Below, one piece after another: positions 34,421 through 41,761 of a stretch of DNA of 64,000 nucleotides. The position numbers were made by a program, and so were the translations under genes. The DNA is taken from contig NZ_JAROCG010000001.1 of NCBI RefSeq assembly GCF_030433645.1, positions 310,001-374,000 on the forward strand. The letters are read 5' to 3'. The stretch comes from Arthrobacter burdickii (GTDB lineage Bacteria; Actinomycetota; Actinomycetes; Actinomycetales; Micrococcaceae). Within the stretch, counting starts at the first letter, position 1. Each line of letters begins with the position of its first letter. The notes beneath the pieces were generated by a model that was not told the origin of the DNA, did no database searches, and saw only the letters and a list, made by a program, of their open reading frames with translations.

Positions 34421-34654
34421 ATGGCTGGAACGTTCGAGGTTTTCCGTGACGGAGGAGTTTCCTTGAGGTTCAGGCTGAAAGCGTCCGACGGGACGGTCGT
34501 AGCCGTGTCCGGGCAGTTCTTGGATAAAGCGTCAGCGGTTGAGGGCATTCGCGCGGTCCGTGAGTGCGCTGGGACGGGGCTGATCACGGACCTCTGCCCA
34601 CCGATGCCCACTGCAGCAATGGAGCGGGACCCCCTACCCGCCGCGGCGGCATAA
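34421..34654 (+). CDS. DUF1508 (YegP-like) protein A
   Basis: This 77-residue protein is a single DUF1508 unit: GTFEVFRDGGVSLRFRLKASDGTVVAVSGQFLDKASAVEGIRAVRECA. The family motif is a small beta-beta-alpha unit of unknown biochemical role, often linked to stress. I chose ATG 34421, with a GTG one codon earlier and a G-rich site before it. A paralogue lies at 39827 with the same leader, so the conserved upstream 200 bp probably controls both. Confidence 0.8.
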   Translation: MAGTFEVFRDGGVSLRFRLKASDGTVVAVSGQFLDKASAVEGIRAVRECAGTGLITDLCPPMPTAAMERDPLPAAAA

Positions 34655-34900
34655 CGAACCCACGGGTCCAAGGTTGCCTGCCAGTCTCCCTAAATTTGAG
34701 GAAGACGGCCCGGTGAGGTGCGACATCCCAGTAGGTGTCAGGTCACCCACTCTTCGAAGCGCTCACAGCGCCCGGTCAAAGATATGCCGGAGCTGCGGAA
34801 CGAACCCGCTTCGAAGGGCTGATCTGCCTGCAGGGTGAGGATCGTTGCGGAAGCCAGCTCGCTTGTCCTCGCGAGGTGCACCCCAGTCCCTGCAGACCCG

Positions 34901-35101
34901 CAGCCTCGCGTGGCACAGGAGTCACGGCCGGGCGTTCCGCGCTTGCCCCCTGACTCAGAACCCGATGCGACGTTCGTCGGTGCTAGCCGTGCCGACAACA
35001 CACGTGCACGCACGACGGCCGTGACGGAATCGACGGCTCCGCGTGTTTACTCATGGGAGGCTCATCCCACACTGTTCGAGCGTGGTGTCGCGAATGCGAG
35101 G
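34901..35101. other. Intergenic stretch between DUF1508 A and RibD-like gene
   Basis: No gene was recognised. Together with 34655-34900 it makes a 447-bp gap. The first 250 bp are homologous to the region after the second DUF1508 gene, and homology fades towards 34900-34950. Confidence 0.35.
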
Positions 35102-35686
35102 TCACGGTTGCAGGCTGTAGACGAGTGCGACGGTGCCGAGGTCTGTCTGTGCGACGGACTTCAGCGCAAGGTGGCGCGGGGCGGGTAGTCCACCGAACAG
35201 GCGCTTGCCAGCGCCCAGGAGCAGTGGGTGGATGAAAAGACGGATTTCGTCGACCAGATCCTCGGCGAGCAACTCCCGGCAGAGGACGCCGCTGCCCAGT
35301 ACCGCGATGTCCCCCTCGACGGTCATCTTGAGAGCTCTTACAGCGGCCGGGACCCCGGAGGGAAGGATTCGTGTCCCTGCCCATGCTGCGTCGGTCAGGG
35401 TCCGGGATGCCACGTACTTGGGAGTGGCATTGAGATGGGCGGCCATGGGGTTGTCGGAGGGTTGATGAGGCCAGAACGCGGCCATCTTCTCGTACGTCTT
35501 GCGCCCGAACAGGTAGCTTGAGGTGTTCTCGAGCCCTGACGCCGTGGTGATCTGATGGATGCTCTGGGCGTAAGGCGCGCCCCACCCTCCGGCTGTAAAT
35601 CCGCCTTCCGTGTCTTCCTGAGGGGACCCAAGGCCTTGCATGACCCCGTCGACCGTCAAGAACTCGATGATGACCAACGCGCCCAT
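35102..35686 (-). CDS. Dihydrofolate reductase family (RibD C-terminal) protein
   Basis: The 194-residue protein has the RibD_C/DHFR-like fold: ALVIIEFLTVDGVMQG, LFGRKTYEKMAAFWP, YVASRTLTDAAW, DIAVLGSGVLCRELLAEDLVDEIRLFIHPLLLGAGKRLFGG. Such stand-alone proteins are NADPH-dependent reductases of unknown substrate. I chose ATG 35686 because AGGAAAGGA lies upstream; a longer open frame to 35743 is less likely. It interrupts the copy A module, which is contiguous in copy B, and the repeats at 35758-35896 lie in its upstream region. Confidence 0.85.
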   Translation of the reverse strand: MGALVIIEFLTVDGVMQGLGSPQEDTEGGFTAGGWGAPYAQSIHQITTASGLENTSSYLFGRKTYEKMAAFWPHQPSDNPMAAHLNATPKYVASRTLTDAAWAGTRILPSGVPAAVRALKMTVEGDIAVLGSGVLCRELLAEDLVDEIRLFIHPLLLGAGKRLFGGLPAPRHLALKSVAQTDLGTVALVYSLQP

Positions 35687-35757
35687 GGGGACGTCCTTTC
35701 CTCGCGGTCCTACGAGAGTAGATCCTGAGGACCGCGTGATCATGAAAAGCCAGTATC

Positions 35758-35821
35758 ACTGCACGTCATCGTTACTGCACGTGATCGATACGGCACGTGA
35801 TCATTACTGCTCATGATCGAT
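35758..35821. repeat. 16-bp tandem array x4
   Basis: Units start at 35758, 35774, 35790 and 35806 with consensus ACTGCACGTGATCGAT. They contain the CACGTG and GATC palindromes. The array begins 72 bp upstream of the RibD-like start and may be a regulatory array. Confidence 0.88.
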
Positions 35822-35848
35822 TCGGCGGTCGACGCCATCATGACCGGA

Positions 35849-35896
35849 AACCAGTGCGGCCAAGAACCAGTGCAGCCAAGAATCAGTGCAGCCTAG
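35849..35896. repeat. 16-bp tandem array x3
   Basis: Units start at 35849, 35865 and 35881 with consensus AACCAGTGCAGCCAAG. This is a different sequence from the neighbouring array but has the same period. Confidence 0.88.
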
Positions 35897-36029
35897 GACA
35901 CGGCTTCCGCGACCCTGGCCCGAGCTGCCAGCACCCGCACCACCAAATCCCGGGGCCTCGCCGCCGGCATCATCGAATCGGTAGGACAGCCCCCCGCGCC
36001 AAGAAATCACTGGAAGCTGCAAAGGACCA

Positions 36030-36640
36030 TCACCTAACCCCTTACCTGACCTCACGTACCTGCCTGCACCATAGAGTGAGCACTCGAAAACATGTGGAGG
36101 AGTTGATGTCGTGCCTCACCGCAGCAAGGAGCTCCTCCAGCAGTGGGTCCGCGAGTTCACCGCGACCAGCGGCGACTCACCCAGTGGTATTGAGGTCCTC
36201 CGTCACGACGGCGGTGCAGGAACTGACACCGGGCTGGTGGTGATGCGGATGACCGATCTGCCCTCGGACGTCTACCTTTACCCGGCCGGGCCGGGTGACC
36301 CGAACTGGGAAGTGAACTTCGGGCCGCGGGAGCGGGACCTCACCATGAGCGCAGCCAAACTCCGGAACCTCGCGAAGGAACTCACCCGGGCCGCGGCGTT
36401 GTGTGAGTTCCTCGAAACCAAATCAGCACAGCACACCCCGGGTTCACAACACAGGACGGCACCGTAAGCGTGAGCGAAGGAATAGGCATAAGCGACGCCT
36501 ACGCCCGTCCCGTCCTACCGGCGGGCCTCCAGATCGTGGAGAAGGAGCGCAGGTACAGCGGACTGCCTGTCCGGATGCAACCTCTTCCGGGTGGTTGCAC
36601 CCGTATGGGAGCAGCAATTAGCCTCTTTCCCATCGAACTG
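36030..36640 (+). repeat. Segmental duplication, copy A part 2
   Basis: This matches about 40880-41490 at roughly 93-95 percent by eye. It covers the shared promoter-leader, the 118-residue gene and the first 170 bp of the following small frame. Confidence 0.88.
36111..36467 (+). CDS. 118-residue protein of unknown function, copy A
   Basis: The protein starts MPHRSKELLQQWVREF and has a strand-rich centre (GLVVMRMTDLPSDVYLYPAGPGDPNWEVNFGPRERD) and a C-terminal helix (SAAKLRNLAKELTRAAALCEFL). I do not recognise the family. GTG 36111 follows GGAGGAG by 8 nt. The copy at 40956 differs at about ten residues, nearly all near the ends; residues 35-100 are almost unchanged, which supports a real, constrained protein. 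It is cytosolic with no membrane segment. Confidence 0.75.
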   Translation: MPHRSKELLQQWVREFTATSGDSPSGIEVLRHDGGAGTDTGLVVMRMTDLPSDVYLYPAGPGDPNWEVNFGPRERDLTMSAAKLRNLAKELTRAAALCEFLETKSAQHTPGSQHRTAP

Positions 36641-36790
36641 TCGAGGGGCGACCGGGCCCTGGGAGGAGGAACGCATCACCGCCGACCACTACCGAGAACA
36701 GACTGTCCCAATCCCTGGAAAGCCCCTCACGAGGGGCTTTCCTTTTTGTGCCGGACACCGCCACCCTTCGCCGGCCTTCCGATACATTAA
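36470..36790 (+). CDS. Possible small protein after the 118-residue gene, copy A
   Basis: GTG 36470 begins 2 bp after the preceding stop. The first 57 codons, ending in GAAISLFPIEL, are also open in copy B. Between the copies, differences are mostly amino-acid-changing (about eleven, against three or four silent), so constraint on this frame is weak. The 3' part runs through a strong terminator at 36717, so the annotated end is unlikely to be right. Coding status is uncertain. Confidence 0.35.
   Translation: MSEGIGISDAYARPVLPAGLQIVEKERRYSGLPVRMQPLPGGCTRMGAAISLFPIELSRGDRALGGGTHHRRPLPRTDCPNPWKAPHEGLSFLCRTPPPFAGLPIH
36717..36747 (+). terminator. Rho-independent terminator
   Basis: A perfect 12-bp stem (GGAAAGCCCCTC and GAGGGGCTTTCC) separated by 2 nt is followed by TTTTT. 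It ends the 118-residue-protein transcript. A degraded relative is at 10684. Confidence 0.9.
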
Positions 36791-36973
36791 GGCGCGGTGA
36801 CAAGCTGATGTGAGGACCAGCCGCGACCCGTCAGCGAGGATGACGTACAGATCTTTTGGTATCTTCCGGCCCCGGTCCAGAAACTATTCCCTGACGAAAG
36901 ACCGGGTGTGGTTACAGTGGCCACACCGCGAGGAAAACAGGCGCGACAGAGATGAGAGAAAGCTGGGATTTGG

Positions 36974-37456
36974 ATGACGATGATGACACTGATGGCCCCT
37001 ACCGGCCCCCTCGAATCCGAGATAACCCGGCCCATACGGCCCACCAGTGACAACGACAGGGAACAACTAGCCCACCTCTACGCACAGACCCGCACCGGAA
37101 CATCGGGCCCAGACGTCACCAGGCACCACGGAGCTGCCCTTGATGGAGTCCTTCACGACCGGAAGCACCCGGTGATATCCGAAGCCAGCCTGGTATCCGT
37201 CGACGCCGAGGGACGGATCATCGCCTGCATCGTCGTGATAAAACGGCCATCGAAGGACGGGGGCGCCGGGACCGCGTTCATCACCGAACTGTTCACCCAC
37301 CCCCACCACCGCAGGCAAGGCCTGGCCGAGGACCTGCTGCGCTGCGCCATCGACAAACTCCACGCCACAGGCTGGCCGGCGGTCGCCGTCACCCTGGACA
37401 GCACGAACGCCGCCGCGATGGCCCTCTACCTCTCCATGGACTTCCGCCGCTGGTGA
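36974..37456 (+). CDS. GNAT family N-acetyltransferase
   Basis: The 160-residue protein has the acetyl-CoA-binding motif A: FITELFTHPHHRRQGLAEDLLRCAIDKL (Q/RxxGxA type in RRQGLA), followed by VAVTLDSTNAAAMALYLSMDF. The acceptor is unknown. The ATG-rich start (MTMMTLM) leaves the exact initiation codon unclear, and the ribosome-binding site is weak. It stands alone between the copy A terminator and a hairpin at 37565. Confidence 0.82.
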   Translation: MTMMTLMAPTGPLESEITRPIRPTSDNDREQLAHLYAQTRTGTSGPDVTRHHGAALDGVLHDRKHPVISEASLVSVDAEGRIIACIVVIKRPSKDGGAGTAFITELFTHPHHRRQGLAEDLLRCAIDKLHATGWPAVAVTLDSTNAAAMALYLSMDFRRW

Positions 37457-37564
37457 CAACGACCGGCACAACAGGAAATCCACCTCCAGCCTCCAAACAT
37501 GACGTCCCAACCGCACAAGGAAAATGGAGCTTACGGGGTCCTGCGGGCGGCCAAGCACCCCTCG

Positions 37565-37600
37565 GCAGCCACCCATCTTCCGCCCGGAGAGGGTGGCTGC
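37565..37600. terminator. 10-bp perfect hairpin
   Basis: GCAGCCACCC and GGGTGGCTGC flank a 16-nt loop, 109 bp after the GNAT stop. There is no T-tract, so it is a stem-loop terminator at best. Confidence 0.5.
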
Positions 37601-37658
37601 AGGGTCAGGGCTGACAGGAAGCGGCGATCAGAAGTGACAGTAATGAAAGGGGACGGCC

Positions 37659-38101
37659 ATGAAACGCGCCGGCACAACCCGGACTGACACAGGTCAGTTG
37701 TCGACCAGCCAGTTGTTGAGCGTCGCGGCGAACCTCGTAACCCACGCCTGGAACCGGCGGCTCTCCCACCTGGGTGTCAGCCATGCTGCGTGGTGACCCT
37801 GGAGGAACTCGTGGCTGCAGGACCGGCACGACAAGTCGACCTGATCCCCCGGTTGCAGATCACCGGTCAAACGCTGGGCAGGATGCTGCGCAGCCTCGAG
37901 GAACGCGGTCTGGTCAGCCGGTCAACCGGTATCAACGGCGACGGCCGGCAGATCCTCGTGACCATCACGCAGCAGGGCACTGACCTCCTGATGCAGGCCA
38001 AACGCATCGAAGCAACCTTCAGAGCCTTGGAAGGACAACCCGTTGAGGAGTTACGCGCCGACCTCCTCACAATCCTCCGAACCCGACTCCCTAATCACTA
38101 A
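37659..38101 (+). pseudogene. MarR family regulator with -1 frameshift
   Basis: ATG 37659, preceded by AAAGGGGA, opens a frame whose residues read QLLSVAANLVTHAWNRRLSHLGVSHAA. It stops at TGA 37794. The next frame, entered by one base of backward slippage at about 37790, continues VVTLEELVAAGPARQVDLIPRLQITGQTLGRMLRSLEERGLVSR to 38101. Together they make one ordinary MarR protein with the helix-turn-helix and wing (GDGRQILVTIT). One missing base explains it. The gene may be dead, frameshifted during translation or affected by an assembly error. Confidence 0.8.
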
Positions 38102-38158
38102 TCGCTGATCGCCAGGCCCTTGCTGGTGTAGGAATGCTCTTCTACCAGCAGGGGCGAG

Positions 38159-38359
38159 ATGGAAGTCATGATCGACCCCGAGCCTCAATCTGGTCCTGGT
38201 TATCAGGGGCGGTCGCTTGTTACTGGGCTGGATACGGTGGGTGTGAAGAACCTTGCAGAACTAGCCCTGGGAATGAACACGCTAGGGCTAGCAGAATATT
38301 ACGGAGTTCACGACAACGGCTTTCCGAGAGCGGCGTCCATCCTGTTGCAGCTCGGCTAG
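38159..38359 (+). CDS. Small hypothetical protein
   Basis: This is a 66-residue frame beginning MEVMIDPEPQSGPGYQG, with a helical C-terminal half (NLAELALGMNTLGLAEYYGVHD). I recognise no family. A weak AGGGG lies upstream. It could be real because it fills a codirectional gap, but there is no independent support. Confidence 0.35.
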   Translation: MEVMIDPEPQSGPGYQGRSLVTGLDTVGVKNLAELALGMNTLGLAEYYGVHDNGFPRAASILLQLG

Positions 38360-38431
38360 GCGCGGGAACATCACAACCTCCAAAACGGTTATTAACAGTG
38401 TAGGAAATCTTCTCCAAAGGGAGGCAGGGCA

Positions 38432-39325
38432 GTGAGAAAACATGTCCCTGTTTTTACCGAAAGCCGTGTTCTCGTTGATGGCATTCCGGGTCAGGAGCAG
38501 TATCGGGAAGACCGCCGGCAATCGTGGAGCCGGTACGTGGCGCTGGGGGATTCCTTCACCGAAGGGGTGGGAGACCCTGAACCAGGCAGCGTTGGAGGGC
38601 TGCGGGGTTGGGCCGACCGTGTTGCCGAAGAGTTCGCTACCGGGCGCAATGACTTCGCCTACGCTAATCTCGCGGTGCGCGGGCTGTTGATGGAGCAAAT
38701 CCTGAACCAGCAGATCGGACAGGCACTGGCACTTGAGCCGGACCTGATCACACTGTCCGCCGGCGGGAACGACATGGTGTTCCATAACAGCGATCCGGAC
38801 AAACTCGCGGACAGGCTTGAAGCCGGGGTGAGCGTGCTGGCCGAAACGGGGGCGACCATCGTGTTGTTCACGGGACCGGACTGGGGATCAACCCCGGTAC
38901 TGGGCCGCAACCGTGGGAGAGTGGCCATCTTCAACGAGAACCTCCGTGCCATCGCTGCCCGCCATGATGCGGTAACCGTGGATCTTTGGGCCCTCAGGCA
39001 GTTCAGGGATCCTCGGATGTGGGACCCGGACCGGTTGCATCTGTCCCCGCTGGGCCACCACACGGTGGCCATGGCAGTACTGGACACCCTCGGTGTCCGT
39101 CATACCCTGGTACCGCTGGAGGCCAAGGACCTGCCGAACGGTAGCTGGCGTGAGGCCAGGGCCGGTGACCTTGCGTGGGCAAAAACCTACCTTCTCCCCT
39201 GGGCCCTGAAGCAGGTGCGGCACCACGGTGCGCTGGAGGAGCGCCGGGCGAAGCGCCCCTACGCCGCCCCGGTTCTCGAGGACGGGAACCCTTCAGCGCC
39301 GCCCCCGGCCCTGGTGAAGGGATAG
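38432..39325 (+). CDS. SGNH/GDSL hydrolase
   Basis: The 297-residue protein shows block I with the catalytic Ser (YVALGDSFTEGVGD), the block III GxND (LSAGGNDMVF) and block V Asp-x-x-His (DRLHLSPLGHHTVA). There is no signal peptide, so it is probably a cytosolic esterase or lipase-like hydrolase. GTG 38432 follows GGAGG by 7 nt. Its C-terminal extension (DLAWAKTYLLPWALKQVRHH) is common in actinobacterial members. The substrate is unknown. Confidence 0.88.
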   Translation: MRKHVPVFTESRVLVDGIPGQEQYREDRRQSWSRYVALGDSFTEGVGDPEPGSVGGLRGWADRVAEEFATGRNDFAYANLAVRGLLMEQILNQQIGQALALEPDLITLSAGGNDMVFHNSDPDKLADRLEAGVSVLAETGATIVLFTGPDWGSTPVLGRNRGRVAIFNENLRAIAARHDAVTVDLWALRQFRDPRMWDPDRLHLSPLGHHTVAMAVLDTLGVRHTLVPLEAKDLPNGSWREARAGDLAWAKTYLLPWALKQVRHHGALEERRAKRPYAAPVLEDGNPSAPPPALVKG

Positions 39326-39533
39326 CACCTGTTTCTCCGGGGATCCGGGATCCGGGGTGCGGATTGGATGGGTTGGGCGGCGGTGATGGTGTCGCGGTTC
39401 CCAGCCACTATCGCAGCTGTTCGTTCCGTAGCCAGGACTGCCCTGTCCGGCCCCTGAAGTGAGTACCAGCCTCCTCGTGGCGCTGCCCACCGAATACGAG
39501 ACACGCGGCGGTACCAAAATCAAGGAAACAGAA

Positions 39534-39616
39534 ATTCTAGGCTGCTTAACAAGCAAGAGAAAAGAGATTTTAGGCTGTTTAGCGAATAAGGGAATAGATT
39601 CTAGTTTGCTTAGCAA
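39534..39616 (+). repeat. Three AT-rich 19-bp direct repeats, copy B
   Basis: Units start at 39534, 39567 and 39598 (periods 33 and 31 bp) and read ATTCTAGGCTGCTTAACAA, ATTTTAGGCTGTTTAGCGA and ATTCTAGTTTGCTTAGCAA. They are homologous to the copy A repeats and lie the same distance from the DUF1508 gene. Confidence 0.8.
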
Positions 39617-39826
39617 ACAGCCTGCTGAAAAACTTGTGCTGACCAACTCCAACGGAAATTACTCGCCAGTACGAAATAAGGCCTTTACTATAAGAGAATT
39701 GGGTGTGGCTGGGGTCACGTAGGGGAAGCCCTATCCCATCTTCGGGCCAGCCGGAACGCAGCGTTGAGTTCCGGATTCAATGACGAACCCGAGCAGTTCC
39801 TCTGCCTGGGTAATCAGGGGGTAGTT

Positions 39827-40066
39827 ATGGCTGGAAAGTTCGAGCTCTTCCGTGACGGAGGAGTTTCTTTCAGGTTCAGGTTGAAAGCGTCCGATGGGAC
39901 GGTCCTAGCCGTCTCCGGGCAGTTCTCGGACAAAGCATCAGCGGTCGAGGGTATTAGCGCGGTCCGTGAGTGCGCTGGGATGGGGCTGATCACCGACCTC
40001 TGCCTACCGATGCCCCCTGAAGAAGTCATGGAGCAGGGCCTCCTACCCGCCGCTATGGCGAGATAG
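39827..40066 (+). CDS. DUF1508 (YegP-like) protein B
   Basis: This 79-residue protein (MAGKFELFRDGGVSFRFRLKASDGTVLAVSGQFSDKASAVEGISAVRECA) is the paralogue of the gene at 34421, with about 80 percent identity over the domain. I chose ATG 39827 because it matches the start of copy A; the frame is open 21 codons further upstream but copy A is not. The conserved core and divergent tail indicate selection on the domain. Confidence 0.8.
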   Translation: MAGKFELFRDGGVSFRFRLKASDGTVLAVSGQFSDKASAVEGISAVRECAGMGLITDLCLPMPPEEVMEQGLLPAAMAR

Positions 40067-40084
40067 CGAACCCTTGGGTGCACG

Positions 40085-40564
40085 GTTGTCCGCCAGTCTT
40101 CCCGGATCTGAGGAAAACGGCACCACAGGTACGACACCGCAGCAGGTGTCAGGTCGTTAAGTCTTCGAAGCGCTCACAGCGCCCGGCCCTAGATATGCCG
40201 GAGCTGCGGACCAACAACCCGCTTCAAAGGGCTAGCGTGCAGGTAAGGATCCGTGCAGGTAAGGATCCGTGCAGGTAAAAATCACTGCGAAAGCCAGCTC
40301 CCGTGTCTTCGCGAGGCAAACCCCAGTTCGCCCGAGCCCCGCAGTCCCGTGGAGTCGTGGCAGGACTGGAGTCCCAACTGGCCGCTGGGCTTTCTTCCAT
40401 CACGTCAGGTGTATGGGGTGGCTGACAGTACACGTCACCGCCCCCCGCCAACTACTGAGTACGGACGTTATGGGACCAGACTGTGGCTCCTCGTCCGGGA
40501 CATGCCGGCAGTGACCAGTGCTGTCGGAACAGCAGATGCGACCAGCTTGATCGAAGGAGCAGAT
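40085..40564. other. Intergenic stretch between DUF1508 B and BldC-like B
   Basis: There is no gene here. The first 290 bp are homologous to the region after DUF1508 A, including the 16-bp array. The rest leads to AAGGAG in front of the BldC-like gene. Confidence 0.4.
40237..40284. repeat. 16-bp tandem array x3
   Basis: Units GTGCAGGTAAGGATCC start at 40237 and 40253, and a variant starts at 40269. Copy A has a single related unit at the same place (about 34828-34845), so the expansion happened after the duplication. Confidence 0.85.
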
Positions 40565-40780
40565 ATGACAACAGCACAGAACAATCCGGCACCGAACAAT
40601 CCAATGACGGAGACACTGCTGACGGTTGCGGAGATCGCCGCCCGGATACGGGTCTCGAAAATGACCGTGTACCGCCTGGTCCAATCCGGGGCACTGAACG
40701 GTGTCCGGTTTGGCCGCTCCTACCGGGTGCCAGAAACCGCCGTGGAGCAATACCTCGACTCCATCAACTCAAAGCACTGA
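40565..40780 (+). CDS. BldC/excisionase-like small HTH protein B
   Basis: This 71-residue protein has the core LLTVAEIAARIRVSKMTVYRLVQSGALNGVRFGRSYRVPETAVEQYLDS. It is the paralogue of the gene at 33660 and the same length. ATG 40565 follows AAGGAG by 6 nt. It is codirectional with the DUF1508 B gene and lies 175 bp before the 118-residue gene, so it is inside the module here but outside and inverted in copy A. The DNA targets are unknown; the AT-rich direct repeats are the obvious candidates. Confidence 0.87.
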   Translation: MTTAQNNPAPNNPMTETLLTVAEIAARIRVSKMTVYRLVQSGALNGVRFGRSYRVPETAVEQYLDSINSKH

Positions 40781-40955
40781 GCCACCGCTCGTCACCGGAC
40801 TGAGGTACGCCTCAGGTGTACTGGAGACGTTGCCGGTTGTGGTGATGTTGATGATCAGGACACCCCACGGACCATTACCTAAACTCTTACCTGACCTCAC
40901 GTACCTGCCTGCACCATAGAGTGAGCACTCGAAAACATGTGGAGGAGTTGATGTC

Positions 40956-41312
40956 GTGCCTTACCGCAGCAAGGAGCTCCTCCAGCAGTGGGTCCGCGAG
41001 TTCACCGCGACCAGCGATGACTTACCCAGTGGTATTGAGGTCCTCCGTCATGACGGCGGTGCAGGAGCTGACACCGGGCTGGTGGTGATGCGGATGACCG
41101 ATCTGCCCTCGGACGTCTACCTGTACCCGGCCGGCCCGGGTGACCCGAACTGGGAAGTGAACTTCGGGCCGCGGGAGCGGAACCTCACCATGAGCGCAGC
41201 CAAACTCCGGAACCTCGCGAAGGAACTCACCCGGGCCGCGGCGTTGTGTGAGTTCCTTCAAACCAAATCAGCACACCACACTCCGGGTTCACAACACATG
41301 ACGGCAATGTAA
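40956..41312 (+). CDS. 118-residue protein of unknown function, copy B
   Basis: This is the paralogue of the gene at 36111: MPYRSKELLQQWVREF at the start, the same central GLVVMRMTDLPSDVYLYP block and the C-terminal SAAKLRNLAKELTRAA helix. The GTG start and GGAGGAG site are identical to copy A, as are about 75 bp of leader from TTACCTGACCTCACGTACC onward. Such leader conservation suggests shared transcriptional control. Confidence 0.75.
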   Translation: MPYRSKELLQQWVREFTATSDDLPSGIEVLRHDGGAGADTGLVVMRMTDLPSDVYLYPAGPGDPNWEVNFGPRERNLTMSAAKLRNLAKELTRAAALCEFLQTKSAHHTPGSQHMTAM

Positions 41313-41314
41313 GC

Positions 41315-41575
41315 GTGAGCGAAGGAGTAGGTATAGGCAACGCCTACGCCAGTCCCGTCCTACCGGTGGGCGTCCAGATCGTGGAGGAGGAGCGCAGGTA
41401 CAGCGGACTGCCTGCCCGGATGCAACCTCTTACTGGTGGTTGGACCCGTGTGGGAGCAGCAATTAGTCTCTTTCCCATTGAACTGGGGCGGACCAGAACG
41501 AGTGCTGAATCCGGCGCAGACGGTGGCTCGGGGTTTCAGCGGAACCCGAACCTTTGCTGTTCCGTGTGCTGGTAG
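41315..41575 (+). CDS. Possible small protein after the 118-residue gene, copy B
   Basis: This frame opens with GTG 2 bp after the preceding stop and shares its first 57 codons with the frame at 36470 (ending GAAISLFPIEL). The tails then differ completely. The excess of amino-acid-changing differences between the copies argues against strong constraint, so it may be untranslated sequence carried in the duplication. Confidence 0.33.
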   Translation: MSEGVGIGNAYASPVLPVGVQIVEEERRYSGLPARMQPLTGGWTRVGAAISLFPIELGRTRTSAESGADGGSGFQRNPNLCCSVCW

Positions 41576-41761
41576 GCGCCCGTCCAGGCCCCCGGCCTCG
41601 GAACGTGTGGTTCGTAGCGCCCACACGGGCACCTTCATCAGCATCGTGCACCCTTGACAGGCAGGCCCGGCCTGAGGAATATCAAGGTTTCAGTGCACCT
41701 GGTCGTCCCTTAGGAGCCCACCCGCGCTCCGGGTTCCCCCGGCTTCTCAAAGGGCTATCGG

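Larger units (their letters stand above)
34042..34900 (+). repeat. Segmental duplication, copy A part 1
   Basis: This aligns with 39454-40375 along its length: AT-rich repeats, conserved leader (ACGGAAATTACTCGCCAGTACGA cut to its core GGAAATTACTCGCCAG), DUF1508 gene and about 250 bp downstream. Identity looks near 75-85 percent and varies along the segment. Confidence 0.8.
39454..41490 (+). repeat. Segmental duplication, copy B
   Basis: This contiguous counterpart of 34042-34900 plus 36030-36640 holds AT-rich repeats, DUF1508, a BldC-like gene, the 118-residue gene and the start of the small frame. In copy A the BldC-like gene is on the outer side and inverted, and a RibD-like gene lies in the middle. 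Confidence 0.82.

Noticed and set aside
35758..35896. Possible CRISPR array
   Set aside because: Units are 16 bp and directly abutting with no unique spacers, and no cas genes are present.
39459..39722. 87-residue frame across the copy B AT-rich repeats, with repeated EILGCL residues
   Set aside because: The same region in copy A has in-frame stops and shifts, so the conserved unit is DNA, not protein. The apparent peptide repeat comes from the 33-bp period.
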